Origin: Acidobacteriota bacterium
GTDB taxonomy: Bacteria > Acidobacteriota > Blastocatellia > HR10
Assembly (NCBI GenBank): GCA_030550025.1
Contig: JAUQQC010000005.1
Coordinates: forward strand, 62,001 to 126,000
Length of the DNA: 64,000 nucleotides
Direction: 5' to 3'
The translations under genes were made by a program, and so were the position numbers. Below, piece after piece: positions 35,272 to 43,690 of this stretch; positions within the stretch are counted from its first letter, which is position 1; each line of letters begins with the position of its first letter. A model generated the notes under the pieces. That model ran no database searches. It was not told the origin of the DNA and saw only the letters and a list, made by a program, of their open reading frames with translations.

Positions 35272-36414
35272 TCACGCCCAACGATCGAACTCTTTAATGG
35301 CGGCTACCACATAGGCCTGGTCCTCCTCCGTCAAGGAGTTGTAGAACGGTAGGCGAAGCAAGCGATCGCTGACCTCTTCCGTGACGGGACATTGACCGGG
35401 TCGGCCGCCAAATCGCCGACCCATGGCCGACAGATGCAGCGGGTGATAGTGAAAGACGCTCAAGATGCCACGCGCCTTCAGATGGGCGATCAACGCTTGC
35501 CGCTCCGCAAGCGAGGGCATGAGCAGGTAGAACATGTGATACGATTGCTGACAATGCGGAGGAACGTGAGGAAGACGAACGCCGTGCGCCTCGGCCCAAT
35601 CCTTCAAGTGCTCCGCATAGTATTCCCAGATGCGCTGGCGCTTTCGTTGAATCTCCTCGCGGGCTTCGAGTTGCGCGTAGAGAAAGGCGGCCAGGAGATC
35701 CGACAAAACATAACTCGATCCGATGTCAATCCACGTGTATTTGTCCACCTCGCCCCGGAAAAATCGGGTTCGGTCCGTCCCCTTCTCGCGGATGATCTCG
35801 GCCCGCTCGATATACTGCGGGTCGTTGATGATGAGAGCGCCACCTTCGCCACAGGTGATGTTCTTCGTCTCATGGAAGCTCAACGCCGCCAGAGAGCCGA
35901 ACGTGCCAAGCGGCTTCCCCTTGTATGCGCCGAACAGTCCGTGCGCGTTATCCTCGACGACGGCCACTCCATGCCGACGGGCGATCTCCAAAATAGCGTC
36001 CATCTCACAGCCCACGCCCGCGTAGTGCACGACGACGATCACCTTGGTGCGCGGCGTGATGAGACGCTCCAGGCGAGTCTCGTCGAGATTGAGCGTGTCC
36101 GGGCGAATGTCGGCGAAAACGGGCCGAGCGCCCCGCAAGACAAACGCATTGGCCGTCGAGACGAACGTGAACGAGGGAACGATCACTTCATCTCCGGGTC
36201 CGACGTCCAGCAACAACGCCATCAACTCCAAAGCATGGGTGCCCGATGGAGTCAGGAGAACCCGCCGCGCTAGAAGGAGCTGTTCGAGAAGAGCTTGACA
36301 CCTCTCGGTGAATTGTCCGTTGCCGGAGATATGATTCGATCGAACGGCCTCCGCCATATAGCTCATCTCGCTTCCGGCCAGTGAGGGTTTGTTGAAGGGA
36401 ACTCGATAAGACAT
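35272..36414 (-). CDS. WecE/RffA-like dTDP-4-keto-6-deoxysugar transaminase
   Basis: PLP enzyme of the DegT/DnrJ/EryC1/StrS family that turns dTDP-4-keto-6-deoxyglucose into an amino sugar, probably dTDP-Fuc4N. The sequence matches the WecE pattern: YRVPFNKPSLAGSEMSYM, PSGTHALELMALLLDVGPGD, IVPSFTFVSTANAFVLRG, the PLP-lysine region SFHETKNITCGEGGAL, and IREKGTDRTRFFRGEVDKYT. One variation is EDNAHG where EDAAQG is usual. The track GTG start at 36432 adds six residues; the ATG at 36414 fits the family N terminus, but both have a Shine-Dalgarno-like sequence. It lies directly downstream of the WecD-like acetyltransferase. Confidence 0.88.
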   Translation of the reverse strand: MSYRVPFNKPSLAGSEMSYMAEAVRSNHISGNGQFTERCQALLEQLLLARRVLLTPSGTHALELMALLLDVGPGDEVIVPSFTFVSTANAFVLRGARPVFADIRPDTLNLDETRLERLITPRTKVIVVVHYAGVGCEMDAILEIARRHGVAVVEDNAHGLFGAYKGKPLGTFGSLAALSFHETKNITCGEGGALIINDPQYIERAEIIREKGTDRTRFFRGEVDKYTWIDIGSSYVLSDLLAAFLYAQLEAREEIQRKRQRIWEYYAEHLKDWAEAHGVRLPHVPPHCQQSYHMFYLLMPSLAERQALIAHLKARGILSVFHYHPLHLSAMGRRFGGRPGQCPVTEEVSDRLLRLPFYNSLTEEDQAYVVAAIKEFDRWA

Positions 36415-36421
36415 CGCGCCG

Positions 36422-37174
36422 TCACTCCCCACGTCTCTCCTGCAAAAACCACCGATGATACCAAAGCTGCACTTTTCGGGTCAGAAAACCACATCGTTGA
36501 TATACTCTCTGAGCGGCGACATTCCGTCCCTGAGTAACGACAGTCACTCGCCATGCCCCTTCCTGGACGAACCATCTTAAGGCATGGTGGATAAGCCTCT
36601 TGCCAAGACCCTGGCCTCTCCACTCAGGATGGACGCCGAACAACCCAATCTGTCCCTCGCCGGAGCTTTGACGATGGCAGGTGATATAACCGACCGGCTG
36701 GTTCCCCATTTCCAAAACGAATACGGCATCCGCATACCCTTGGCAGCTCCGCGCGATCCACAGTTCATAGAGAGCATCGCAGCGAGACCGAAGAAAATTC
36801 GGATCGGAATAAAAGCGTGTATCCCGGTGGCTGACTCGCGCTATCTCTTGCAGCACGGGGACGTCTTCCGGGCGGCACGAGCGCAAAACTCCTGAGAATG
36901 GCTCTATCGAAGGCGCTGATGAATCGTCAAGTTGCTTCTCAAGCGTAATGCGGATATCCACCAGGCGAAAACCGTAGTCCTCTGCCAATCGGATCGTCAC
37001 CGGGTCATCCACCTCAGCGAGAAAATAGAGGCAGTCGATTGCCTGCTCGCGACACCATGACAGTATGGACAAAACCGTTTCCGGACAGAGCCGACTCACC
37101 CTGGCGCGGGCAATACGATGTCCAAAGAAGGCGGAATCCCAGTCAAGGTATTGGCAAAGAAGCTCGTGGTTCAT
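36422..37174 (-). CDS. WecD/RffC-like dTDP-fucosamine acetyltransferase
   Basis: GNAT-fold enzyme of 250 residues. It begins with YLDWDSAFFGHRIARARV, the N-terminal domain pattern of WecD, and continues with a GNAT domain: RPEDVPVLQEIARVSHRDTR, the acetyl-CoA loop VHPEWRGQGLGKRLI, and QGRNVAAQRVYQRCGF. WecD N-acetylates dTDP-Fuc4N made by WecE, and the two genes are adjacent here. The ATG begins two bases after the GT2 stop (TGACAATG). Acetylation of another amino sugar, such as Qui4N, would look the same. Confidence 0.85.
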   Translation of the reverse strand: MNHELLCQYLDWDSAFFGHRIARARVSRLCPETVLSILSWCREQAIDCLYFLAEVDDPVTIRLAEDYGFRLVDIRITLEKQLDDSSAPSIEPFSGVLRSCRPEDVPVLQEIARVSHRDTRFYSDPNFLRSRCDALYELWIARSCQGYADAVFVLEMGNQPVGYITCHRQSSGEGQIGLFGVHPEWRGQGLGKRLIHHALRWFVQEGAWRVTVVTQGRNVAAQRVYQRCGFLTRKVQLWYHRWFLQERRGE

Positions 37175-37176
37175 TG

Positions 37177-38124
37177 TCAGCTCGAGAACGTCGTTGAGCG
37201 AATGGTGTACGTCGGTCGCTCCATCATGCGGAAGTACATTCGGGCGAGATATTCGCCGATGATGCCCAGCGCGAGCAATTGCGCTCCGGAGAAGATCGCG
37301 ATCGTCGAGGCCAAAAAGGGAAAGCCCGGAACGCTGCCCCCCTGGATCAAATAACGCCCGACCACGTAAACCAGCACCCCGAGGCCAAAAAGGGAAAAAG
37401 CGAAGCCAATGACGCTGGCCAGTTGCAGCGGGAGGGTGCTGAAGCCCGTCATCATGTTGAGGGCGTGAGTGACGAGCTTCCCAAAAGTGTAGTGAGAGCT
37501 ACCGATCGGGCGCGGATCATGTCGAACGGCGACGGCAGCAAATCGAGTCGTCCCCCAGGTGAGCAACACATCAATCGAGACAAATGGGCCGTGATACCCA
37601 GCAAACGCTTGTCGAACCTGAGTACGAAAAGCGCGAAAGGCACTGACGTGGCGGGCCGTCTCGGCTCCCATCGCCCCCTGCAAGGCCAATTTCGTCAGGC
37701 GCGAAGCCAGATTCCGCCAAAACCCATGGGGGGGCTTGAGGGGAGTCCCGTAGACCACGTCATACCCTTCGGCCAGCTTCGCCAGAAGCTTGGGGATCTC
37801 CTCCGGAGGATGCTGCAAGTCATCGTCCATCGTCACAATGATCTCATAGCGCGCGGCTCGGATTCCACAGAGCAGGGCGTTGTGCTGCCCATAATTTCGC
37901 ATCAAGCGAATTCCCCGAACCCCTTCACGCTGCGCGGCGAGCTCGCGAATCACTTCCCAGCTCCGGTCGCTGCTTCCGTCATCCACTAAGATCACTTCCG
38001 CCGCCGACGCACAGGCCGCCAAAACAGCCTCAAGTCGCTGCACGAGCGAAGAGAGAATCGGCTCGCTGTTGAAGACAGGTACAACGACGGAGACCGTCGG
38101 ACGAACATCTCCCATAAGGTTCAC
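37177..38124 (-). CDS. polyprenyl-phosphate GT2 glycosyltransferase (DPM1/ArnC type)
   Basis: 315 residues. GT-A catalytic domain with VSVVVPVFNSEPIL, LVDDGSSDRSW, MRNYGQHNALLCGIRAARYE, TMDDDLQHPPEEIP and FRAFRTQVR, followed by two membrane helices near the C terminus (SVIGFAFSLFGLGVLVYVVG and IAIFSGAQLLALGIIGEY). Such enzymes load a sugar onto polyprenyl phosphate for a GT-C enzyme, and GT-C genes lie on either side. It sits upstream of the WecD/WecE pair and is probably co-transcribed. Sugar unknown; the amino sugar made next door is a plausible candidate. Confidence 0.88.
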   Translation of the reverse strand: MNLMGDVRPTVSVVVPVFNSEPILSSLVQRLEAVLAACASAAEVILVDDGSSDRSWEVIRELAAQREGVRGIRLMRNYGQHNALLCGIRAARYEIIVTMDDDLQHPPEEIPKLLAKLAEGYDVVYGTPLKPPHGFWRNLASRLTKLALQGAMGAETARHVSAFRAFRTQVRQAFAGYHGPFVSIDVLLTWGTTRFAAVAVRHDPRPIGSSHYTFGKLVTHALNMMTGFSTLPLQLASVIGFAFSLFGLGVLVYVVGRYLIQGGSVPGFPFLASTIAIFSGAQLLALGIIGEYLARMYFRMMERPTYTIRSTTFSS

Positions 38125-38172
38125 GCCGACATTTTAGAAACCCGCCTCTCTGCCGTCAACCATCACCTCCCT

Positions 38173-39378
38173 TTAGCCAAACCACCGCAGGAGGTGATAC
38201 GAGAAGGCGGACGCAAGACTCCAGCCGATAGCCGGAAGAAGGAGCAGAAGTTGGCCGCGCGTACTCGATGTAGCCAGCACGGCGCATCGGCTCACGAGCA
38301 AGTAGTACATCGGGAGGCTGTAGATCAAATACCGCGGGAGGAAGAGCGGGAAAAGCACGAGCGAGACAAGAGTGAGCCCTACAATCGGGACCGCGAGCGT
38401 GAATAGCAGATACCCTGAGGGCATCACAAGCAGATCGCTGATCGCCATGGTAGAGCGCCGGACACGCAAAGCGGCCGCTAGCTCTCGCCGCCATTTCCAT
38501 CCGAGAGCGAGGAACGGAAGGCTCCAGGGTAAGAATCCATAGCGCATTGTATCGGGAAAGGGGAGCATCCCGTGAAAGGCCCCGAAGAGATAGATGGCCC
38601 CGGAGAGCGACCGCGCGCCGAGATCCTGCAATGTTTCGAGGTTTTCCCACGCTTGAGGATAAAACCGATGAACGATCAAGAGGAGGACGAGCGAAAGGAT
38701 TCCAAAAGGTAAGACCCCTTTCGCCCATGTCCACCATGAAGCCGCCGCCCCCATCTTCCGCCTCGCATAGAGGAAGAAGTAGAGGCCCTGTCCGAAGATG
38801 AAGAACCACGCGAAATAATGGGTCAGGCTCAAAAGGGCCACGGCAAGGACGAAGTGCCACGTTCGCCCTCCGCTCCCGACGAAGGTGCGAAAGAAAGAGA
38901 GGGTTAAAATCAGACCTCCCGCTTCGAGCATCGAGTACATTCTCGCTTCCGTCGCATAGTAGAGATGAAAATTTGAGAGGGCGAGCAAAAGCGCCGCCCA
39001 CAATCCCTCTCGTCGCGAGAACAATTCAACACCGCAGCGGTATAAGAGATAAAGGGCCAAAAGCGCGAAGATCAAAGAATAGATGCGAAGAGAGGGCAGC
39101 GATACGCCCGTCACCCCGACCCATATTTTGAGGAGACCGAAGTAAAGAGGAGGATACAGGAGATCGGCGCGTCGGGCCATAGTCGTCAAAGGGTGACCGA
39201 CGGCTTCGAGCGTGACGCGTTCATCCGCGTCCGGCTCTCGCCCCATATAGCCGAGCGCGAAGACACCGATGGTGAACCCGATGAGCAAGAGGAAGAGGAG
39301 AAAGGCATCCCTTGAACGCTCACTCGCCCCCCTCCCCCTCGCAGGCGAAATTGTCCCCGCGAAGCACGCGCTCAGCAT
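38173..39378 (-). CDS. GT-C/PMT_2-like membrane glycosyltransferase
   Basis: 401 residues with about ten helices. The first outer loop holds GREPDADERVTLEAVGHPL with the acidic site, and YPPLYFGLLKIWVGVTG and YYATEARMYSMLEAGGLI are typical of the PMT_2/GT39-like family. This is the first gene of the minus-strand glycan cluster. It is a second GT-C beside the one at 33830-35128, and they are dissimilar enough by eye to have separate acceptors or sugars. An overlapping frame ORF (38156-39001) is a shadow. Confidence 0.78.
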   Translation of the reverse strand: MLSACFAGTISPARGRGASERSRDAFLLFLLLIGFTIGVFALGYMGREPDADERVTLEAVGHPLTTMARRADLLYPPLYFGLLKIWVGVTGVSLPSLRIYSLIFALLALYLLYRCGVELFSRREGLWAALLLALSNFHLYYATEARMYSMLEAGGLILTLSFFRTFVGSGGRTWHFVLAVALLSLTHYFAWFFIFGQGLYFFLYARRKMGAAASWWTWAKGVLPFGILSLVLLLIVHRFYPQAWENLETLQDLGARSLSGAIYLFGAFHGMLPFPDTMRYGFLPWSLPFLALGWKWRRELAAALRVRRSTMAISDLLVMPSGYLLFTLAVPIVGLTLVSLVLFPLFLPRYLIYSLPMYYLLVSRCAVLATSSTRGQLLLLLPAIGWSLASAFSYHLLRWFG

Positions 39379-39424
39379 AGATCTCCTTTAAATGGCGGCG
39401 GGATTATAGAAGCTCTTTCTCTCT

Positions 39425-39454
39425 TTGACAAGCCCCCTTTCGATGCCCTATGGT
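39425..39454 (+). promoter_or_regulatory. promoter of S9 peptidase gene
   Basis: Perfect TTGACA (39425-39430), 18-base spacer and TATGGT (39449-39454), about 45 bases before the ATG at 39499. Confidence 0.6.
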
Positions 39455-39498
39455 TTGGCGAAATACGAGGAGAGCTGACTCGAAAGGAGGGGGGAGGT

Positions 39499-41712
39499 AT
39501 GAGATGGCGTCTTCGGATGTTCGGTTGGATCTTCATTGGGTTGATCTGGTCGGCGGGGGTGGAGCGCTTCGCCGTGGCGCAACGTCCGCAGCGGGGGATG
39601 ACATTCATGGACGTTCTGGAGTTGCGTACGGTCGGCGATCCGGCGCTCTCTCCCAATGGGAGATGGCTGCTCTACACGGTGACGACGCTCAACTGGAAGG
39701 AGGGGAAGCGGTTTCGCGACCTCTTCCTCGTTCCGACAACCGGCGGTCCATCGCGCCAGATGACGTTCACGGCGAACAAGGAGGAGTATAGTCCGGCTTG
39801 GTCCCGCGATGGAACGTTTTTCGCCTTCCTCTCGGATCGTGAGGGGAACCCGCAGCTTTATTTTATGCGTCCGGACGGGGGCGAAGCGCGCCGCGTGACC
39901 GACCACAAAGATGGGATCGAACGCTTCGCCTTCAGCCGCGATGGGCGCTGGCTCGCTTTCACCGCCGGAAAGGAGGGAGAGCGCCAACTTTGGCTTCTGC
40001 CCGCCCGCTTCGACGCAGAAACCCCGATTCCCCTGACCAAGCACGAGACGGGCATCCTGCGGTGGGAGTGGAGTCCGGATAGCCAGCGAATCTATTTCAC
40101 GTCTCCCGATTTCGTGGACAAACTCGATCGGGAACGACGGGAGAAGAAGTTCGACGTGCGCATCGTGGACCAACCGAAGCCGCCCGTCCATCTGTGGGCC
40201 GTGGACGTGGAGACGAAGGCCGTGAAGCGATGGACGTCGGGCTCGGACTATAGCGTCGCCTCGTTCGTGATCTCCAAAGACCATCGCTTCCTCGCCTTTC
40301 GCGGGGCTTCGACCTTCCGCTACGCGACGGGCGAAGAGGCCGAGGTCTATCGGCTGGATCTCGCGACCGGCACCGTCGAGCAGCTCACGCGAAACGCGGT
40401 GAGCGAAGGGGCAATGAGTTTCTCGCCCGATGGCGCGTGGTTGGCCTTCACGGCTCCCGATGACTTCACCTATATGCGCAACCTGCGCATTTATCTTGCG
40501 CCGACGCGTGGGGGATCGGCGCGCGAGTTGGAGACGACCTTCGATGGCGATGTCTCTATCGGCTTTTGGGGCAAGGATGGGAAGACGATCTACTTCACCG
40601 AAGGCGTCGGGGTTAACACCCATCTCTTCGCCATCTCCGTGGAGACGGGTCGCGTCACACAACTCACGCAGGAGACAGGGGTCCTCTCCGCTACGTTCGA
40701 TGAAGACACGGGGTTGCTCCTTTTGACGTTCACTGATCCGAAGAACCCGCCCGATTTCTACATCACCACGTTGGACAAAGTCGGCCAACGATCGCAATGG
40801 ACGCGCTTGACGCGGGCGAATCCGCAGATCGAGGAGATCGCTCTCGGCGAATACGAGACCGTTCGGTGGAAGAGCACCGACGGACAGATGGTCGAAGGCA
40901 TCCTCGTCAAACCGGTCAACTACGAGCCGGGGAGGCGGTACCCACTGATCGTCCAGTTGCATGGCGGTCCGGCTGCGGCGTACATGAATTCCTTTTCGGG
41001 AACCTACGGCACGTATGTGCACGTCTTCGCCGCGAACGGCTATGTCGTGTTTCAGCCCAACTATCGTGGCTCATCCAATTACGGCGAACGGTTTAAGATG
41101 CAAATCGCGGGCGACTATTTCCGGCAAGGGTATGAAGATATTATGACCGGTGTGGACGAACTGATCGCGCGGGGAATTGCCGATCCGGAGAAGCTCGGCA
41201 TGATGGGATGGAGCGCCGGCGGCCACTTCTCTAACTGGACGCTCGTGCAGACCGATCGCTTCAAGGCAATCTCCACCGGCGCCGGAGCCGTGAACTGGAT
41301 CTCCATGTACGCGCAGACGGATGTGCAAGTCCCTCGCGAATTCTATTTCAAAGGGCGGCCATATGAGAATTGGGACCACTACGTCGCGGTCTCGCCCATC
41401 CGCTACATCACGCGCGCGAAGACGCCGACGCTCATTCACGTGGGGGAAGCAGATCCGCGCGTGCCACGCCCGCAGAGCGAAGAGCTGCATATGGCCTTGA
41501 AGAAGCTCGGCGTGCCGACCGAGTTCATCATCTATCCGAATATGCCGCACGGATTGACGAATCCTCGGTATCAACTCGTGAAGATGGTCGCCGAGTTCCA
41601 GTGGTTCGAGAAATGGCTCAAAGGGAAAGAACCGTGGCTCGACTGGAAGGTCTTGCTCGATACCTTGCGGGAGGAGGAAGCGAAGGAGCCCAAGCCGACG
41701 GACGAGCGATGA
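39499..41712 (+). CDS. S9-family prolyl-oligopeptidase-like peptidase, exported
   Basis: 737 residues with a signal peptide (MFGWIFIGLIWSAGVERFAVAQ). A TolB/WD-like beta-propeller occupies residues 35-440 with repeats such as SPAWSRDGTFFAFLSDREG. An alpha/beta-hydrolase domain follows, with the catalytic Ser in GWSAGGHFSNW, Asp in GEADPRVPRPQSEEL and His in NMPHGLTNPR. This is the acylaminoacyl-peptidase/dipeptidyl-peptidase layout. Acidobacteria carry many such enzymes for peptide scavenging. An AGGAGG-like Shine-Dalgarno sequence and a TTGACA/TATGGT promoter lie upstream. A short stem-loop follows the stop. Confidence 0.93.
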   Translation: MRWRLRMFGWIFIGLIWSAGVERFAVAQRPQRGMTFMDVLELRTVGDPALSPNGRWLLYTVTTLNWKEGKRFRDLFLVPTTGGPSRQMTFTANKEEYSPAWSRDGTFFAFLSDREGNPQLYFMRPDGGEARRVTDHKDGIERFAFSRDGRWLAFTAGKEGERQLWLLPARFDAETPIPLTKHETGILRWEWSPDSQRIYFTSPDFVDKLDRERREKKFDVRIVDQPKPPVHLWAVDVETKAVKRWTSGSDYSVASFVISKDHRFLAFRGASTFRYATGEEAEVYRLDLATGTVEQLTRNAVSEGAMSFSPDGAWLAFTAPDDFTYMRNLRIYLAPTRGGSARELETTFDGDVSIGFWGKDGKTIYFTEGVGVNTHLFAISVETGRVTQLTQETGVLSATFDEDTGLLLLTFTDPKNPPDFYITTLDKVGQRSQWTRLTRANPQIEEIALGEYETVRWKSTDGQMVEGILVKPVNYEPGRRYPLIVQLHGGPAAAYMNSFSGTYGTYVHVFAANGYVVFQPNYRGSSNYGERFKMQIAGDYFRQGYEDIMTGVDELIARGIADPEKLGMMGWSAGGHFSNWTLVQTDRFKAISTGAGAVNWISMYAQTDVQVPREFYFKGRPYENWDHYVAVSPIRYITRAKTPTLIHVGEADPRVPRPQSEELHMALKKLGVPTEFIIYPNMPHGLTNPRYQLVKMVAEFQWFEKWLKGKEPWLDWKVLLDTLREEEAKEPKPTDER

Positions 41713-41724
41713 TCCCCAAGTGAA

Positions 41725-41747
41725 AGGCGCGCGCTCAACCAGCGCCT
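41725..41747 (+). terminator. weak hairpin after S9 peptidase gene
   Basis: AGGCGC/GCGCCT stem with an 11-base loop, 12 bases after the stop and followed by GTCTTC. A second 8-bp stem (CCGCGCGA/TCGCGCGG) lies at 41784-41807, near the convergent hemerythrin gene. Neither has a T tract, so terminator function is tentative. Confidence 0.35.
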
Positions 41748-41832
41748 GTCTTCGGGGGGCTCCCTCCGGCGCGCAGGAGTCCCCCGCGCGATCGAATCGT
41801 CGCGCGGAACGCTCTCCAGCTTCGTCCCGCTA

Positions 41833-42303
41833 TCATCGAGAGCCCGCGGCCAATCGCTCGGCGATCACCGCTCCTGCCCGCCGGGCTTCTTCCGGCGGCA
41901 TTCGCTCCTCAAAGATTGGGAACAAGATGCGCTCCTCCTTCCGAATATGATCGTGGAGGAGGGCGCCGAATGCCCGAAGCGTCTCCGCCGAAGGGAAGGC
42001 GTCCATCGAATGGCGTAACTCTTCGATCCATTCACGAAAGCGCTCATGCTCCTGCTGCAACTCCGCAAGGAGATCGAGGTGCCCGAGGGTTGCCTCCATG
42101 AGGGGAAACAATCCCTCCTCCTCGGCCGCGAAATGGGGCCGGAGATCGCTTTCGAAAAAGAAGACGACCGCGCGCGCGAGCTGTCGCAGCGTTTCTACAT
42201 CAGGTGAGGTGTGGGTCAGCGCATGTCGAATGCGAAGGCTCAGCACCAACCCGTGATGGTGCCCATGCGAAAGCGGGATCAAACTCTCATGCCGTCGCGC
42301 CAT
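41833..42303 (-). CDS. hemerythrin-domain protein
   Basis: A 156-residue four-helix protein of the HHE family with a di-iron site. The ligands are visible as SHGHHHGLVL, RPHFAAEEEGLFPLM, LQQEHERFREWI and LLHDHIRKEERILFPIF. These proteins bind O2 or handle iron or NO stress. The ATG at 42303 (MARRHESLIPLSHG) has GGGGGAG upstream and replaces the track start at 42357. It is transcribed toward the S9 gene and appears to be a single-gene unit. Confidence 0.9.
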   Translation of the reverse strand: MARRHESLIPLSHGHHHGLVLSLRIRHALTHTSPDVETLRQLARAVVFFFESDLRPHFAAEEEGLFPLMEATLGHLDLLAELQQEHERFREWIEELRHSMDAFPSAETLRAFGALLHDHIRKEERILFPIFEERMPPEEARRAGAVIAERLAAGSR

Positions 42304-42873
42304 TGTCTTTCTCCCCCGCCAATGAAGAACGCACGCGCCCCATCGCGCTGCGCACACAGCTTCCTCAATTTGAGGAGAGCATGCTGCTCGTCAAGTCCGC
42401 AGACGATGGGATGCACATGAGCGCTGCTCCCGAAGAGCCGAACGAACGGCTCGCATCGTTCGATCTCTGGGCCGAAGGAATTCGTCGCACGAATGCAATG
42501 ATGTGTGGGGCGGCGCGCCCGATCGCTCCCTCGAGCGAAATATCGCGCGCGCGAAGCATCCCGAGCAATCGGCCTTTAATACGTCCCACCACCGCTTCGA
42601 CAGGGACTCAAACGAGCGAAGGTCCATCGCCAAGCCGCCACGCGGAAGAGGAGCGTACATGCCGAGTGCTCGCACGCGGGGGTATCTCGCTTCACACAGG
42701 CGCGCGCTAAGCCCTCGCACTGCCGAGCAAGCTATGGGACTCTTCCCCAAATGCACAATTGGCGCGAGCATCTCGCCGATCTGATCTCGAAGATGACCAG
42801 GAAGGCCACGGTCGCTCCATCAAACGAGCAACGACCTATCCCCCACTCCGGCGAGCCGTGCCCGAGGAACACC
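42304..42873. other. 570-base region without a convincing gene, possible decayed ORF
   Basis: Several ORFs are called here, but they overlap one another and have no clear Shine-Dalgarno sequence or coherent fold. On the minus strand near 42535-42615, in one frame, RLGDGPSLV-stop-VPVEAVVGRIKGRLLGML resembles the C-terminal part of S24/S26 signal-peptidase-like proteins (RGDGxxxxDxPVxxxxVxGRV), with a stop in the middle. That may be a broken gene, but the upstream part cannot be read as a homologue in any frame. Otherwise I see nothing in it. Confidence 0.3.
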
Positions 42874-43587
42874 TCACATAAAGCCGGGGAGAAACAGCTC
42901 ACGGAATCCTCGCCCAGAGTGAGCGCTTGTCGTCACTCCCAACAACTCCTTGAGGCGGGCGAGCGCGCGAGGATCCATGCGAGTCGCGGCTTCCGCTCTT
43001 TGACAGGCGAATACGAGGACATCCCCCTCCGCCAGACAATGAATAAGCCCCAAGCGCAGCGCCTCCGCTGCCGAAATCCGCTCGGCGGTGAGGAGAAGAT
43101 ACAGCGCCTCGGCTTGCCCGATCGCGCGCGGCAAGCGAGCCGTTCCTCCCCATCCCGTGATCAGACCAAGACGCGCGCCCGGATGGGCGAAGACGGATCG
43201 CGCCGTAGCGTAGCGCAGATCACATGCGAGCGCCAGATCTAATCCTCCGCCCATGCAGTATCCATCAATGGCGGCGATGAAAAGCGATCGCGCGCGCTCG
43301 ATACGGTGAAACAGCCACTGCCCGTACCGAGAGAACGCAAGCGCTTCCCGAGGCGCCAGACGATGCACTTCCCGCAGATCGGCCCCGGCGATGAACCCCT
43401 TCCCCTCCGCTCCGGCAAGGATCACGGCCGCGATGTCCTCCCGTCGCTCTACGGCCTCGACGATGGCCTGCAATTCGGCGAGCGCATCGAGACTGAGCAC
43501 GTTAGGGGCTGCGGAAGCCCCCGCGCGATCGAAAACGACGACCCAATATCCCCACCGCTCCTCTACGCGAAAATTCCTGAACCTCAT
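42874..43587 (-). CDS. enoyl-CoA hydratase/isomerase (crotonase) family protein
   Basis: 237 residues with the crotonase fold. The oxyanion-hole segments FIAGADLREVHRL and IDGYCMGGGLDLALACDLRY and the GWGGTARLPRAIGQAEAL stretch are present, followed by ISAAEALRLGLIHC. The two catalytic glutamates of hydratases appear changed: the GGGxE position is Asp and the QPE position is Gly (FAHPGARLG). True hydratase activity is therefore doubtful; isomerase, hydrolase or another CoA chemistry is possible. It is slightly shorter than the family norm of about 260. It stands alone, followed by the long gap at 42304-42873. Confidence 0.85.
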   Translation of the reverse strand: MRFRNFRVEERWGYWVVVFDRAGASAAPNVLSLDALAELQAIVEAVERREDIAAVILAGAEGKGFIAGADLREVHRLAPREALAFSRYGQWLFHRIERARSLFIAAIDGYCMGGGLDLALACDLRYATARSVFAHPGARLGLITGWGGTARLPRAIGQAEALYLLLTAERISAAEALRLGLIHCLAEGDVLVFACQRAEAATRMDPRALARLKELLGVTTSAHSGRGFRELFLPGFM

Positions 43588-43690
43588 CGCCTATCCTGAA
43601 TCGAGTCCCCCCAAAGAAGCGATACGCGCGAGGGTCACACCGCTCGCCCGAGGGCCCGGGTTCCCGATCTGGAGCGCGCGCAGTTCGGAC

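Noticed and set aside
38156-39001. 281-residue ORF in a second frame of the GT-C gene
   Set aside because: Same strand but a different frame; lacks the hydrophobic pattern of the 401-residue GT-C protein, which fits the family.
39448-41022. 524-residue minus-strand ORF
   Set aside because: Antisense to the S9 peptidase, whose propeller and catalytic triad are intact.
42391-42771. 126-residue minus-strand ORF in the 42.3-42.9 kb gap
   Set aside because: No convincing Shine-Dalgarno sequence, Arg/Ser-rich and overlapping other frames; at most part of a decayed gene.
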